A DNA stretch of 64,000 nt from Sisyra terminalis (GCA_958496175.1 OY292276.1:53023080-53087079); one strand, 5' to 3'. Counted from the first letter of the stretch, positions 37,626 to 50,522 are shown. Numbers and translations are program-made. The notes: a model not told the origin generated them from the letters alone.

Positions 37626-39370
37626 TTTCTTGGCAATTATTAGTATATTTGGCATCTTATATAAGGCAATGGTTCTTATATTTGCCTTTCACTTACACGT
37701 ATGTGATTACAATCTTTGCCAACATATGTAATATATACGTTTGCCTTTTATCATATTAATTTTACGTACTTGCTTTTAATTAATTAGAGATTTAAGGAAG
37801 AAGTCGAAGGAGTATCCATGTCATCGTTTGTCTTCTTTGGTTCGCTATAATTTTGATTCCCCAACGTGATATGTCAACTTTCAACGCCATTGTTACTCTT
37901 TTGCTGCTAATGGAATCGTTTTTCCAGATTTCCATAATCTCGAAGACGATACGATTTTCTTTATGACCATCTTTAAAACTTATTTTTTTGTAAAAACTAA
38001 TTATAAAAACTTAAAAAGTAGATGTTACAAATCTGACGTATTGACTTTTTCGCCATCTATCGCACGAAAAAGAAAATTATGATGAAAGTAACCACAGGGC
38101 GCCACCGTCTTCACGGAATCCGGCAACCCGCGCAACTTCAAAATTTAAATAATTAAATTAAAAGACGTGGTTCCAAGTCAAGGCTTATAAATTCTACAGT
38201 TTGCCCGATTAGAAAAAAAAAATGACGTCATACGAAGAATTTTGAAATTTGAATCAGTCTGAAGATATGTACGAATTTCTTCTGGATACGTCACGTATCC
38301 GTCACGTAGTCACCATGAGGCCACCTGTGTATTTTATAAGCCTTGGGTTCCAAGTAGCTAGAAGAGGTGGTTCTACAAATGGTATACATATAATCCATGT
38401 AGATAATCATGAAGGCGAAACGAGAAGTATAATAGTGGACCCAGCACATTGCCTTGTGATAATTGCCTTGATTTTATGGGTCCTAAACTGAGCTCCTTAC
38501 CAAATTGAACCTAGAATCTTCTAGGTGGGTATATTTTGTAAGATAAAGCATTATGATTGACTTTGTCGAAAGCTTGAGACATATTGAAGAAAATTCCCAT
38601 ACAGAATAATTTATTTTCTACAGTATAATCAAGTATGATTTTTTTTTTCTAATAAATTTTACATTTTCCTTTAATTTTCAATGAATATTCTGATAAAGTT
38701 TAAGCCCCAACTTCTTGATGATTTATTTGGAATATTTGTGGAAAAATCTTTTAAGCTTTTTTACGTTGTTATCCGTTTTTTTTTCGATAAATCATTTTCA
38801 AATGGATAATTTATATTACTTCGTAATATGTTAATCAATGATACCGAAAAAAGCAATTAATAATATTGATTTGGTCAAACGTTTTTCCTTAGTAGTAAAT
38901 ACTTTTCGTTAAACTACTTAGGGTTGAAAATGATCAAAACTTTATATAAAGAGGGTCGACAATTTCAAATTTGTCTCAAAAATTAAAAAGTAAAACTATT
39001 TTCTTTTGAGCTTCTTCACGTAACAATGAAATGGAAGGTTAAAAGAAAAAAGAACTTTCGAATAGTTTAGTTCACATAGAATTTTCTTGGAATTTTCCGA
39101 AAACTTTTGAGATAATATTTTCTCCAAATAACGTTACTCAAAAGAAAAATTCTTCCACATGTCAAAATAAAACTATATTTATTATAACATATTCTACACA
39201 TTTCAATGATAAACATTACATTAATAAAAATTTACATTTATGTCTTTCATAATTAAATAAATTAGAAATTATATTATTAATTTAAATGCGCATTTGATAT
39301 ATATTCATAAACTTTCAACCAAAGTCAATCATTATTTGATTAAATCCAACTGTATTACTTTTGAAAACAT
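37626..39370. other. Intergenic region between HHEX and the carboxypeptidase
   Basis: No gene recognised. An 80-codon open frame at 38249-38491 has no known domain, no splice partner and no homologue I recognise. It is preceded by a perfect CRE palindrome TGACGTCA at 38223-38230, and GATACGTCACGTATC near 38285 is another short palindrome. The sequence near 38100-38480 is less AT-rich than its surroundings and might be an old transposon fragment. Confidence 0.4.
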
Positions 39371-41657
39371 TCAATTTAGTGGGACTGATCTTTTCTTCTT
39401 GTACCAAGCACCTTGATATTCATTTATGTTTTCTGGTTCTTCAACAAATCGATTGTCGTTTACATAATCCACCTATTTAAATTTTTCATTAAACAAAGCT
39501 CCAAAATATTTAACAAAAAAAACTTACAAATAATGGTTTCAAACGAAAATCAACACGTTGTGCAGGAGTCATCGGATTGTTCTTTACAATAACCATTCTT
39601 GTATTTGGTAAATAACCATCTCTATAGGCTGTAACTTTATATTTTCCGGCTGTTAATAAGCGGAAATAATCACCACCATGAACGGAAGTGATGTCATGAT
39701 TGATTTCATTTGCATTATTGCGATCAGTTATATTTCGAACATGAATTATTGCGTTAGCGATGCCCCGTTTAGTTACCTCATCATAAACCATCCCTTTTAT
39801 TCCAATATGGGTCTTAAATAAATAAAGTTATTGTATTTCAGCTTTAAATTCAAATCTTGAAGTCAATGAAAACCTACTTGCCACATGAAATGTATAAGAG
39901 CATTTTTATTACGTTCCCATTCTTTAGGAAGAACTTCAGCTGCAGGATATTTTTCACATCCTATTTCTAAGGTAATATCAAAGTCATTACATGAAAGATA
40001 ACTGAAATCTTGCATCCCTAAAATCATCGAAACGATTTAATTTTCAGTGGAGAAATTAATTTGACGATTGATGTCATTACCTCCTTGTAAATTATACCAT
40101 TTCGCACCATTTGTTATTCCTCCTTGTTTTCCAAAATGAGTACTATCGTCCGCACATCCAGGACGTTTCGGATCAGCCATATCCGCATGGTATAAGGAAT
40201 AAGACTGAGCCAAAAATCTAAATGAAAAGATTTATTAAAATTTCTAAAACAATATGTTTATATTTTTTTTTAAACCTGAATGTACTGTCGTCGGGTGCTT
40301 TACTATATTCACCACTTTGGCGTCCAGAACGGCTTTCATCGTAAGGATAGTTAGCGACCAAATCACCGCCGTGTAAGTTTGCCGAAAGAACGAATGGAAT
40401 TTGCATAATAAATTTAATGACTGCAATAGTTTCTGGTTGGATCTTAAACAAAAATCGGGATCAATTTTGCTACACGTGATGCTTAAGACCCAGGTCATTT
40501 AAGGGTAATTTAATTTTCTAACGTAAGAAAAAATATCAGTTAAAAATATCAAATAATTTAATTATTGAATTTACTTTTTAAATTGTCGCATTATTGATTT
40601 CAAAATCGTTAATTTTATTGTCAAAATGTTATTAGTCTAGTAGTAGCCCTGAATTTCTTTACAGTGCTTCTTAGTACTAAAAAAAGTTTATTTGAAAAGA
40701 GTTGGCATTTAAACGGAGCCCAGGGTGGCAGGAAACCTAAATCCGCCACTGCTGATATTAGTTTCCAAAAATGGATAAGCAAACATCTAGGTTCTCAACC
40801 GTAAGTTTAATTTGGACGTAAAGCTTTTAGATGAAATTCTTTAGATATTAGGGAAAACCACAAATTGTAATTTGCCAAACAGTTAAGAAATGCCAGCAGA
40901 ATACACAAAAGGATTTTTTTTAATACAATTTATAGTAATTTATAAATTCTTACGGGTTCAGTAAGGCGTTCTACTTGCGCCAACAAATGATTATTATGGT
41001 CTATGTGATTTTCTTCATTTCCAAAGGCAATTCGGTCCAAGTCCGGAAAATTGCGATTTAAATCCACTGAATTGTTATTCAATCGTCCCAATAAATAGTC
41101 TTGTCGTCCCTAAAAATTATCAAAATTTTGAAATTAAAGAACTTGAAAATATTTTTCTTGGACTTTACAGTATCTGTTGCTAGTTGCCAACCATCAGGAT
41201 TCATTGATGGTAATAAATGAATTCGCGTTAGGGCTATCAACGCCGTTATTTCGGGATCTTCAGCCCGCCATTGTTCACACAAATAATCAGCCAATTTCAA
41301 AAGCATTTCCCGCCCCAAAACTTCGTTTCCGTGCATGTTTGCGATATACTTAAATTCTGGTTTCACTAAAATATTTAAACATATGATTTAAAGATAATGC
41401 ATTAAGTTTCAATAATTTCATTAATACATACTTAACTCATGATGACCTGGATGTAGGGAAAATTCAATTACGTAGAGTGGAACACCCCGAACAGAATTTT
41501 CATTTAATTTATACACTCTGGTGATGTTGGGACATTTTGCATTGACATCCAATAATACTTTATGTAACTCGTCATTATCGTGGTGTTTGAATTCGAATGC
41601 AAAATTTTTCTCAAATAATACAAAACACAGCAATAAATGAGTTATTAATCGCCACAT
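39371..41657 (-). CDS. M14B metallocarboxypeptidase, CPE/CPM/CPD-like
   Basis: A secreted or membrane zinc carboxypeptidase that trims C-terminal Arg/Lys, as in peptide hormone processing. Eight minus-strand exons join in phase: 41432-41657, 41169-41365, 40954-41109, 40276-40442, 40081-40217, 39878-40017, 39528-39812 and 39371-39472, giving 469 aa. Residues 1-20 are a signal peptide. Zinc ligands are H87 and E90 (NMHGNE) and H217 (SANLHGG). N159-R160 in VDLNRNFPD binds the substrate carboxylate, Y290 (GAKWY) is the expected tyrosine, and E312 (ITLEIGC) is the catalytic glutamate. Residues 342-436 form the transthyretin-like domain typical of subfamily B. The C-terminus [11 protein letters not shown] is basic, with no obvious GPI or transmembrane segment, which favours a soluble CPE-like enzyme. 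Only one catalytic domain is present, unlike CPD/silver. Confidence 0.95.
40710..40752 (+). mobile_element. End fragment of hAT-like element in carboxypeptidase intron
   Basis: AACCTAAATCCGCCACTG matches the 3' end of the hAT relic near 63189-63205 and, inverted, the end near 55905. It lies in the intron between the third and fourth coding exons. Only the terminus is recognisable. Confidence 0.55.
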
Positions 41658-41699
41658 TATGTTATGTGATGAGCTTTTCCAAGCTCAACTATAACAACA

Positions 41700-41790
41700 A
41701 TAGCAGCTTGTCGAAAGTCGTAGTCCCAATGTGTAGGAGGAAAGTTGTCTTTGACGCCGACGCGATGACGTCAATGTCGACGTATGGATT
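41700..41790 (-). promoter_or_regulatory. Candidate carboxypeptidase promoter with perfect CRE
   Basis: About 110 bp upstream of the start codon on the minus strand lies TGACGTCA (41766-41773), the full CREB-type palindrome. It sits in a locally CpG-containing stretch (CGACGCGATGACGTC, GTCGACG) that stands out from the AT-rich surroundings. cAMP responsiveness is inference from the motif. Confidence 0.4.
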
Positions 41791-43914
41791 TTCTGATAAA
41801 TTCTCACGTATTTGAAAATCATTAAACATAGGTATACAGCGATTCGTTTGGTTTTGATTTTCAATTAAATAAGACCTCCAAATAAAATATACTGTTTTAA
41901 ATATTTACATAAACATTAACAATATGTTGAATATATATAAAATGAAAAGAAAAATATATAAAAAAATACATTTACCTCCACCCACATGCTTCTGTCTATA
42001 TAGATTTTACAAGTTTACTCTTATTTTATTAGAACAAACATTCTCAAAATAAAACCATTTCCAATATTGCTATATAAAACTTTAAGCAAGCCGATACTCG
42101 TAATTTGGTTAACATAAATTAATACTTTTACCATATTACCGATTAGTTAAAATGATTGTCAAGAAATGTATATCTGAATTATTACAATTACTCATATCTA
42201 AGTAAAAATATTACCCATACCTCAGATATGCCTTTCCAACGTCCATATATGTAAAGGTATGAATATCTCACATACCTTTACTAATATTTGTTAGACAGCA
42301 GTCAACAATATTTATAAACATTAGATAATTTACATATCAGTAAGAGTTAAAGTTTATAGCTGAAATTATTTTCAAAGATGTTTCCCAAAAGTTTATTTTT
42401 AATTTTTCTTAGTTTCATAAAAATCTTTTGGATAAATATACCTAGTAGGCAACACAAAGCAGTCCAACAATATTGGTTGCATACGTCGGTTAATTTAGCA
42501 AAAATTGATTTATGAAAAAAATCATTTGCAGAATTTTCTTAACAAAAAGCATTTCATAAATTGATTTTCAAAAATAACCACTTCGGTAAATTACATTTAA
42601 TAATTTTGTAATTGAAGGGCAAATACGACCAACACTTTAATCAAGCACTCAGCAATGACTTTTATGCGGTTGTCTTAACATTAACAATTGGTTCCAAATT
42701 TCATTACATCAATTAAAATTTTGATAAGTAGAGTTTTACTATACAATAATACCTTATTGTTCAATGAAAATCCCAATGTTAATTTCAATAAATCCAATCT
42801 GAAATAATTAAAAAGGCCCTCAAACATCAACTTTTATGAACATCCCTTGTCCCAACATACGCAATTGTACCATACTAATTGATACTAACAAACATAATTA
42901 AAATAAGATTTGTTTTTTTATGTTTTTATGGTTACAAAATATTGAGACAAGCCTGTCTAAATCCTAAATCCAATGGCCCACTAAGGGTATCTTGTTTCTA
43001 CCGACCAAATTGTGAAATTTTCAATTTAATAATCTAAAAAATTTCTCGAATAAAATAAAATGGAGTAGGACTTTTACTATTGCACATGGTACACATCCTT
43101 CTAATGAATTAATTTACAAATTCTGAGGATATGTGACCCAAAGACAATCCAGGGTCGGCTTAATATTGTCCTAACAATAACATTTGGGTTTTATTCCTAT
43201 ATATTTCAACTACAAGCAGGATCAGATTCAATATTAATGAGGGGGTCTAAAAGCTTTTCAATGGTGTCCAATTTTCTAAAAAAAAAAAACCAACTAAAAA
43301 ATTTACACTCTATACTTTTAATATTTATAGTGTATTAATATTTTAAGTTTTATTGAAATTGAAATGCAAAATTTCACAATTTTCGAGCTTTTTTGAGTTA
43401 ATGAGTTAAAGGAGTTTGTAGTCTATTCATCCTAGTCTAACTCTGATCATAAAATTAGATTAGTGATTTAAATTCTCCCTATAGTTTGAGGTGGAGAAAA
43501 GAAAAAGAGTTCGAATATAAAATTTTAAGGACAGTATTTTTACTTTTACTAAGTATTAAAGGCATTTAAATTTTATTTTCTTTTTACAAATATTAATCAG
43601 CATTTTGTTTTTTTTTTTTATTAAATATACATTTGGTATATCCCACATTCATCAGATTATGTTTTGTTACATAAGTGCTAATAGAAATGATTTATATACT
43701 ACGCCCTAAAATCAATCATACTTTAGTAAAGAAGGAACTTTATGTTAAACTTACATTTTTCTCTACAAATATGAACACCGACCCTGGGTAGTAGTATGTA
43801 GAACTTAAGCTTTAAAACTAAAAGGTTTCCCTAATTGGATCAAAACCATATGTCTACTATTATTTTCTAAGGAAGGTTTGTACAACAATATTAGTTCACA
43901 ATCAAATCGTGACC
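41791..43914. other. Intergenic region between divergent carboxypeptidase and MORN4 genes
   Basis: AT-rich DNA with no recognisable gene. It holds AT microsatellite-like runs (near 41930-41970) and a perfect hairpin at 42251-42281. Confidence 0.5.
42251..42281. repeat. Perfect 11-bp hairpin
   Basis: GTAAAGGTATG (42251-42261) and CATACCTTTAC (42271-42281) are exact inverse complements around a 9-base loop. A related CATACCTCAGATATGCCTTT lies just upstream near 42218. Function unknown; it may be the core of a small MITE. Confidence 0.6.
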
Positions 43915-44553
43915 ATGTCGGAAGGTAAAAAATATAAAAATCAAAGTACTTAAAAACATTTTTATGTGATTTCGATTTTAGTTGCACCCAATTCAATAGT
44001 TAAAACTGGAGCTTATCGGTATGAAGACGGTTGCCGATACATTGGAGATTGGAATGTTCGAGGACAAAAGCATGGTTTGGGGCATATGGAGCTAGTCGAC
44101 GGAACTCGTTACGATGGAGGTTTTAACAATGGTTTATGTTCTGGATTAGGTGTAATGTGTTTTCCTGATGGTGCAAAGTAAATGAACTCAATTTTAATTT
44201 AATTAAATACAATCAATGTTTAGCATACCTGCATTTTTAGGTACGAAGGTGAATTTATGCAAGGCTGGTTTCATGGACACGGCGTGTTTTGGAGAGCCGA
44301 CGGAATGAAATTTGAAGGGGAGTTTAGAGGAGGACGTATTTGGGGACTTGGTATGAGTTTTAATGAGTTATGTTTATTGCAATACACGCAATTGCTTTTA
44401 GGCATTATTACGTTTAACGATGGCAGTCATGGATTTCCGAGGAATGAAGGATTTTTCCAAGATTGTCGCTTGATTCGAAAGAAACGCTGCCCTGAAATCG
44501 TTCAGTGTGCACAAAAAGTTGCACTAATGGCTCGAGCTCAGTGCGAATCGTAA
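43915..44553 (+). CDS. MORN4: MORN repeat protein 4 (retinophilin)
   Basis: Matches MORN4, called retinophilin in Drosophila, a small scaffold that binds and stabilises class III myosin (NINAC) in photoreceptors. Four exons join in phase: 43915-43924, 43982-44177, 44241-44350 and 44402-44553, giving 155 aa against 146 in human MORN4. The first exon gives only MSE plus one base, after ACC before the ATG. Four MORN units follow (YEDGCRYIGDW, VDGTRYDGGF, PDGAKYEGEF, ADGMKFEGEF), each ending in a glycine-rich GLG/GHG turn. The family-specific tail DGSHGFPRNEGFF and IVQCAQKVA is conserved, which settles the assignment. Intron 3 is only 51 nt, in frame and without a stop, so its retention would add 17 residues inside the fourth MORN region. 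A polyadenylation signal AATAAA follows at 44788. Confidence 0.94.
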
Positions 44554-45088
44554 ATTATTTTTAAAAGTATAAAGTTTACGTTAAACTACTATTTTTGTTA
44601 TATTCTTACCAAAATTGTGTGGTATTTTAGTGATGATAATTTTCCTTCTAAATTTTTCAATCGATTTTCAAACTGAAAAGGTTATTTGAGAGAATTTGTT
44701 CTAAACGTAGTCTTATGTAATGAAAACTGGGAAAAACGGTTGAAAAATGCACTAAAATCCGAGCATAGAATGTGACCGAACGAAAGAATAAATAATCAAT
44801 AAATTATATTTACTTAATTATTTTTACTGGCAGAACCTGTGATTAGAAAACGGTATAAATTTACATTTAATATATTTGCTAAAACCTGAAAAAAAATCTT
44901 ACAATTGCAAACAAACTCAAGAATTATACAAATAAATACAATTATATTCATTATTATTCATATATAAAAATCAAATCAATAAATACAAATTCTGTAATTT
45001 TAATAAAATAGATACTTTTCAATTATTTGATTTCCTAAATAAATTAGCATAGAAAGTTGTACCTGTCAGTATTTTTATTTTACAAAAA
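44554..45088. other. Convergent 3' interval between MORN4 and SWIM gene
   Basis: AT-rich DNA expected to hold the two 3' UTRs. On the minus strand AATAAA (plus-strand TTTATT at 45074-45079) lies 10 bases beyond the SWIM-gene stop; further signals may lie beyond it. No other feature seen. Confidence 0.45.
44788..44793 (+). terminator. Likely MORN4 polyadenylation signal
   Basis: AATAAA lies about 235 bases after the MORN4 stop, and a second AATAAA follows about 10 bases later. This puts the 3' end before the converging 3' end of the SWIM gene at 45089. Confidence 0.5.
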
Positions 45089-48000
45089 TCAAGTAGAAAT
45101 TTTAAACAGATTTTCGGTGGAAGTTTTTGCATCCATAAAATAATTTTCTTTTACAGAACATTCCGGCAACGGATTTAACAGTACTTCTGTTTTACTATCT
45201 AAATCTAAATTTAAGTAATGGTCGTCACTTATTTCTGCTTCAATAGTGTGGTAAAATGATTTTTGAATATTATGATCGGAAAGATATGAATTGTAAGATT
45301 TATCATCCACATCTTGACTGACTAAATTGTGATAGGTTTTTTTCTCCGAATCGAATTGAATTTCAGAATAAAACTTATCGTCTAATTGAGAACTATTCAA
45401 TATATCATTTTGACGAAGATCTGAATCCATTGTTTGTGAATGGGATTTTTCTAAATTAATCACTGATTCATTATCGACGGAAACTGTTGGTTCATTAAAA
45501 TTTCCATTGTTTGCAGAATCGAAATTATCGTTTTGTGTATTTGATTGATCTATTGGCTCGATAGCTAATCGTTTGTTAGGAGAACAATTATCAGATTGTT
45601 TTCGTTTCAATGTTCCTTGTAATATTTTTTTCCTTTTGGTATTTCTAATAATTTTTTTCTTCTTGCGAACTTCTGCTTCTGTTTCTGTAAAAAAAATATT
45701 TAAATTAAAGATTAATAAAAATATAATTACTTTTATTCAATTACCCTTTGGACTTTCTCCAAATTTTTTTAATGCTGATACAATTGAAGAAGTATGTGAT
45801 AATGATTTAAGATTTTCAACAAAATTCTTCATTGCCAGAATAATTGTTTCGTCGTTTGAAATTGAAATTTTCTCTTTAAGAACATTTAAGCCTTCATTCC
45901 AAATACGTTCTAACGTACTTTCAGTGGCTCCAATTGGAATGGTTTCGTGGTCTTCATTCTATAAATTTTATCAATAATGTTATAATATATTAAAATACTT
46001 TATAAAATAGATTGAATATTTAATTCATTTCTAATGAGACATTTGAAGCATATGCGATATTAAGACCCAAAAAGGATGAACTTTATTTAGAATAGGAAAA
46101 CAGAGCAACCAATGAAACAAAATCAATATTCAAAAGGAACATATTTAGGAGAATATCCTAGGAAATAACCTTATTTAAAGAGAAAATCTCCCATAACAAA
46201 AAAAAGGAATCTTAAACAGTCCAATGAAAAAGTAAAAATTAGAAAAGCATGTATTACAGAAGTAGCCAAAGGTTTAATGGAAACATACGCATTAAGAGAT
46301 CCATAAGCGTATTTTATTATTTGGCCTCTGGAATATTGAATATTCGAAAAATTCGAGAAACACGAGAGAGATAAAATTTTGAGATTGTCTCATTTAAATC
46401 TGGACCGGATTAAAGGGAGGGCAACCGGGGCCTTCACAAAAGAGAGGCCCCCACAATAGAGACTTGGGAAAAAAAATCAAATTTAGATTAAAAAACAACT
46501 TTTCCTTTGATATTTTTTTCGTGTTTTACCTTTATCTAAAGTACTTTGTACAAACCAAAAAAGAAGAATAAACAAAGACTAAAAAAATTGTCCATTTTAT
46601 TTGGAAAATTATTTGGGACCAGGGGGCTCCACTCTCCAGAAGGACACCAGAGGCCTCCAAGCCTCTAAATTCAGCCCAGACTTAAATGTAAACTTTAGTG
46701 TAAGTTTAGTTTGGTGGTGATTAAGACCCTTGCTTATATCTATTTTAATGAACCTTTAGAAGTTTATAAAATATCGGATATGATTCCAATTTAATCGTAA
46801 TGAATTTATGAAAATTTATAAAGAAAACTTACGTTTGGATTTTGTTCATCGTTACTTTTATGTTTGTTGTTCAATGATGAAGCTGCCGGTAAATTGTTAT
46901 GCAATAGCCACATATCATTGACCTCGTCTCCTTTAGCTAAATAATAGCAATGCTTTCGAAACTGCAAACTCTTTTGCTGACTCGTTTTATTAATGATCAA
47001 CGAAACCCAATATTGATGTTTACAAAAGACTCCATTTCGTCCAATACTACAGGTACAACAAACTAATTCAACATCCACGGAATGGGAATTTTCGGGATCT
47101 GATTCGCTAGGCACCAAATACATTCCATTTTGTTCCCGAATAGACTTTAAAATAGTCTCGGATGGATCTTTCCAATATGGATTTCGAAACTCAACTTTTT
47201 TCTGGGAAGTCTGCGTGGTCCGATCAAAAGCAACGTCCAACAACTTTCTGTTGTAATATATTTCAAAACGGGAAAAAATAAAATCAATAATTTGTGCCAA
47301 ATTGAAAGTTTTCACCCGTTCGAATATTTCATCTTTGGATATTTTTGGATAAGCGTTGCTTGCATTACTAGCACTGTTTTCTCTGATAAAAAGGGCCGAA
47401 CCAGATCGATAACATAAGGCCCATTCGTTTCGTCGTTCCCATAAACTATTGATGTGATTCAAGAATAACGTGTAATCTTTTGCCATATATTTCAAATTTG
47501 AAAAGTTTTCTTGACATACTACTTCAGTTTCGGCATAAATAACCGATTTGAATGTTTGGAAAAAAAGTATACGATCTTCTTTTTTAATGCCGTTATGACT
47601 ACGCATTAACCATTTCCAAAATGACTGAAGAAGTCGGAATGAACAGTGGAGTATTGTAGAGTAATGCCAAGCCATGTGAAAAGCGATTCGTTCAGGGGAT
47701 GATTCATCTGTTAGTATTACAGCAGGACCAATTCCACCACGTCCATAAAAATAATTTCCGTCTTGCGAAAGTAATGATTTATATAATTCCAAACCATTAT
47801 AAATTGTGTTTAGGGAATCAGACATTGTTATGATTATTCCCAACGGTAAACTTCCGGTTGAATTATAAGTTGACAATAAAAACATTCGATATCCCACATC
47901 TTTATCTTTACTTTTGCCTTTTGGCGTTTTTTCTTTTTCTTTATCTTTTATCGATCCAATGGTATCAACAATCATAACATCTCTAGCTTGCGGAACATGT

Positions 48001-50522
48001 TGGTGTATCCTATGCATCAATGGAGTGCAAATTGCCAACACAAATTCTTCTGGAGATTCGCTCATTTTGGCACAGACCATATTACAAACGACATTATATT
48101 CTTGTATTTTTTCGGACAAAAATGCATGTAATTCTGTTGGACTAAGTGAGCCATATTTGTTTTTAAATTTTTTATAAAACAACCGATGGCAATAGGAAAG
48201 ATCAGGACAAAATTTCCGATCGGACACAATACTTTCAAAATCATTCGGATGTTCATTTTCCAAATCCATTTTTAATATTTGTAGTGCCGAACTTGGCGAA
48301 TGGCCTTTTTGGTATAAGCTGAGTATTTTTTCTTCGACACTCGAATCAACGGGTCGAAATCTCAAAACATCCGCACTGTTGATGGGATGATTATGTTCAT
48401 AGTAAAAATCAATGACCGTCGGTAAATCGGGATCGACATTATTGTTACGTTTGAAGACTTTCTTTGGTATTGTATTGACGGTGAATGTTATTCTGGCTGG
48501 ACATTTGGTATTTTTGCAAGATTTGTTTAGGTCGCTATTTAATTTTTTTCCACCTGTGTTATGATGGCATTTTACACCTAATTTATAGAGAATCCAAACA
48601 CCGACCGATGGTTTTGTGTAATTAACCCGATAAGTCGTGTTTGTTGTTTCCTCTAATGTTTCAATCCACAATTTAACATCTTCTTTACTTTTTATGTCCG
48701 CCTTCATTTCCCCTCTAACTCCCAAATTGGTTAATGTAGCCTTGTTCACGTAGTGCTTAAATTTTTGGTTTTGAAGAATGATCTACAAATAAACATGATT
48801 TCTTTGTAAATTGCACTGTAAGACTCGATTTTAAAGAGGCATTAACGATTGAAAAATAACATATTTGGACTAAATAATTAAGGTACCTTTGAGAAAAAAC
48901 TAAAGTAGATAACTACATCGGTACGTACTTTAGTGTTGATTCTTGATAATTTATTAAAACCTGATTAGTTGTATTATTTTTAATTAAGGCAGGTAGTGTA
49001 CATTAGAACACAATATAGTACATAGTGCATTATAAGGAACTCAAATCAGTAAAATCTCAACTGAATTCAACTATTCATCTTAAAAAATAGTTGAAGTAAA
49101 TTTCTACAAAAAATCTTCAGATACCTTTTCTACAAGTAACCCGTCTTTAGATATCGCGATTTAAACTACCGAAAGTATGAAGGGGAACTAATAAAGGTTT
49201 ACCGAGTTGAGGCCAACTATAAAACTTTATTGAAATAAATGAGTTCTTGATTTTCCAGATTTTTTTGGTCACTGTCCTGTTAAAAAGGGCATTTAAAGGC
49301 ATTTTAAATGTCTAAAAAATCCATTAGAAGTCATTTAGAGTCGTTTACTATTACTAAAGGCATTTTAAATGTAATGATTTCAAAATACCTCTGAATGCCT
49401 TTTTAACAGGATGGTTATCTTGTATATATACATAATATAATAGGTAAATATTTATTCGGTCCTCATTTACAAAAACATAAAATTGTTCTCTTTTCTATTA
49501 CTAAGAAAACCAGTTTTTATGAATGAAATACTCTTTCTTCCACTCTTGTTACAAATGAAGTATAAGAAATAGTGAATAAAGAAAAATAAATACAATTATT
49601 TTAATAAACCATTTCCTCAATTAAACGACTATTTTTTCAAGGAATTACAGCAAATAATAACAATATTTGTATCTAATTATTTTCTGTTATCTTGGTTCAA
49701 AGTATATTCAATTTTGCTGGGAAAACTATTTTACAGGTAAGTACCTATGTCTTTAAATCGTGATTATGAAATTTAGTTTCCGAAATTGTCAAAACAATTT
49801 AAAATTATAATTACTTCGAGAGAAGGAAATTAATTTTCTTTGGTCTATAATTCTAAAACATGAAAAATTCAAAATAATTTTTAATTAAAAATATATTTAG
49901 TTTTACATTTGTAAAATCAAATTTAGTATTTACAATAGGTAGAGGTAAAAAAAATATGCGATATATATTAATTAAAAAGTATATTTAGTTAAATGATATA
50001 AATATTGAGCTAATATTCAAAATAATATTTTTGATTTGTTACATCTCGGAATAGCAAACTTGCCACAATAATAATAATATTGTTTTTATTTGTATACAAA
50101 CAATATAATTGTTTGAATTATTTTTTATTTAAAGCATAACATATTTAAAAAACCATAAAAGCTTTAAAATAATCTCGTCATTTATTACTATGTATGTTAT
50201 ATATTGTTTTGATTTATAATTAAGTATAATTCCAAAGCTTTCGAAAGCTTGCTTTAATCGTATTGGTCCACACAGTCCAAACGCCAAAAGTATTAGCCAA
50301 TGAAAATTAATGAAATTTTTACACATTTTTTTTCTAAGCAATTGAATGAATATAAGTTACTACTTGGTATAACAATTTTGGCTTTTCTATACAAGCGCCT
50401 AACCATTTATACAAATCACAACGACTTACAAGAATGCATGGAAATGTATGAATGACACTAGCAGTATTTACCTGTAGTAAATCTCGTGCCCCTTGGCACA
50501 CACTTTCATGGAATTTAACCAT
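45089..50522 (-). CDS. MULE-transposase-derived SWIM zinc-finger protein
   Basis: Four minus-strand exons join in phase: 50472-50522, 46833-48782, 45745-45958 and 45089-45684, giving 936 aa. Near residues 89-149 is a zinc cluster C-x16-C-x4-C-x35-H-x-H (ending YYEHNHP), like the FAR1/WRKY-GCM/FLYWCH fold of Mutator-like transposases. A MULE-type core follows, with VMIVDTIG and VILTDESSPE as likely first and second catalytic aspartates. About residues 593-606 carry a SWIM zinc finger, CxCx8CxH (CTCSIGRNGVFCKH). The C-terminal 270 residues are acidic and Ser/Asn-rich, with two basic patches (RKKKK, KRKK) that could be nuclear signals. Introns, intact frame, absence of visible terminal repeats and a shared promoter with MMS19 argue for a domesticated gene, similar in layout to ZSWIM1/3/9. 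The first 17-residue exon rests only on splice sites and phase. Molecular function unknown. Confidence 0.85.
46392..46687. mobile_element. MITE-like element in SWIM gene intron
   Basis: The left end ATTTAAATCTGGACCGGATT and the inverted right end ATTTAAGTCTGGGCTGAATT match over about 25 bp with several mismatches. The 296-bp interior is GC-rich near the ends (GGGGCC, GGCCTCC) and AT-rich in the middle, and codes for nothing. It lies in the intron after the long second exon. The ends faintly resemble the 5' ends of the hAT relics, so kinship is possible. Confidence 0.5.
49275..49411. mobile_element. 137-bp MITE with long terminal inverted repeats
   Basis: TCCTGTTAAAAAGG at the left end is exactly inverted at the right end, and the similarity continues for about 36 bp with a few changes. 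Little unique sequence remains between the arms, so it is a near fold-back element. It lies in the first intron of the SWIM gene. No target-site duplication is obvious. Confidence 0.7.

Noticed and set aside
38249..38491. 80-aa open frame with a possible hydrophobic tail
   Set aside because: No family recognised, no good splice partners and poor sequence context; kept only as a note in the intergenic entry.
47914..48256. Short open frames inside the SWIM gene
   Set aside because: They are in other frames, one on the opposite strand, of the strongly coding 650-codon exon.
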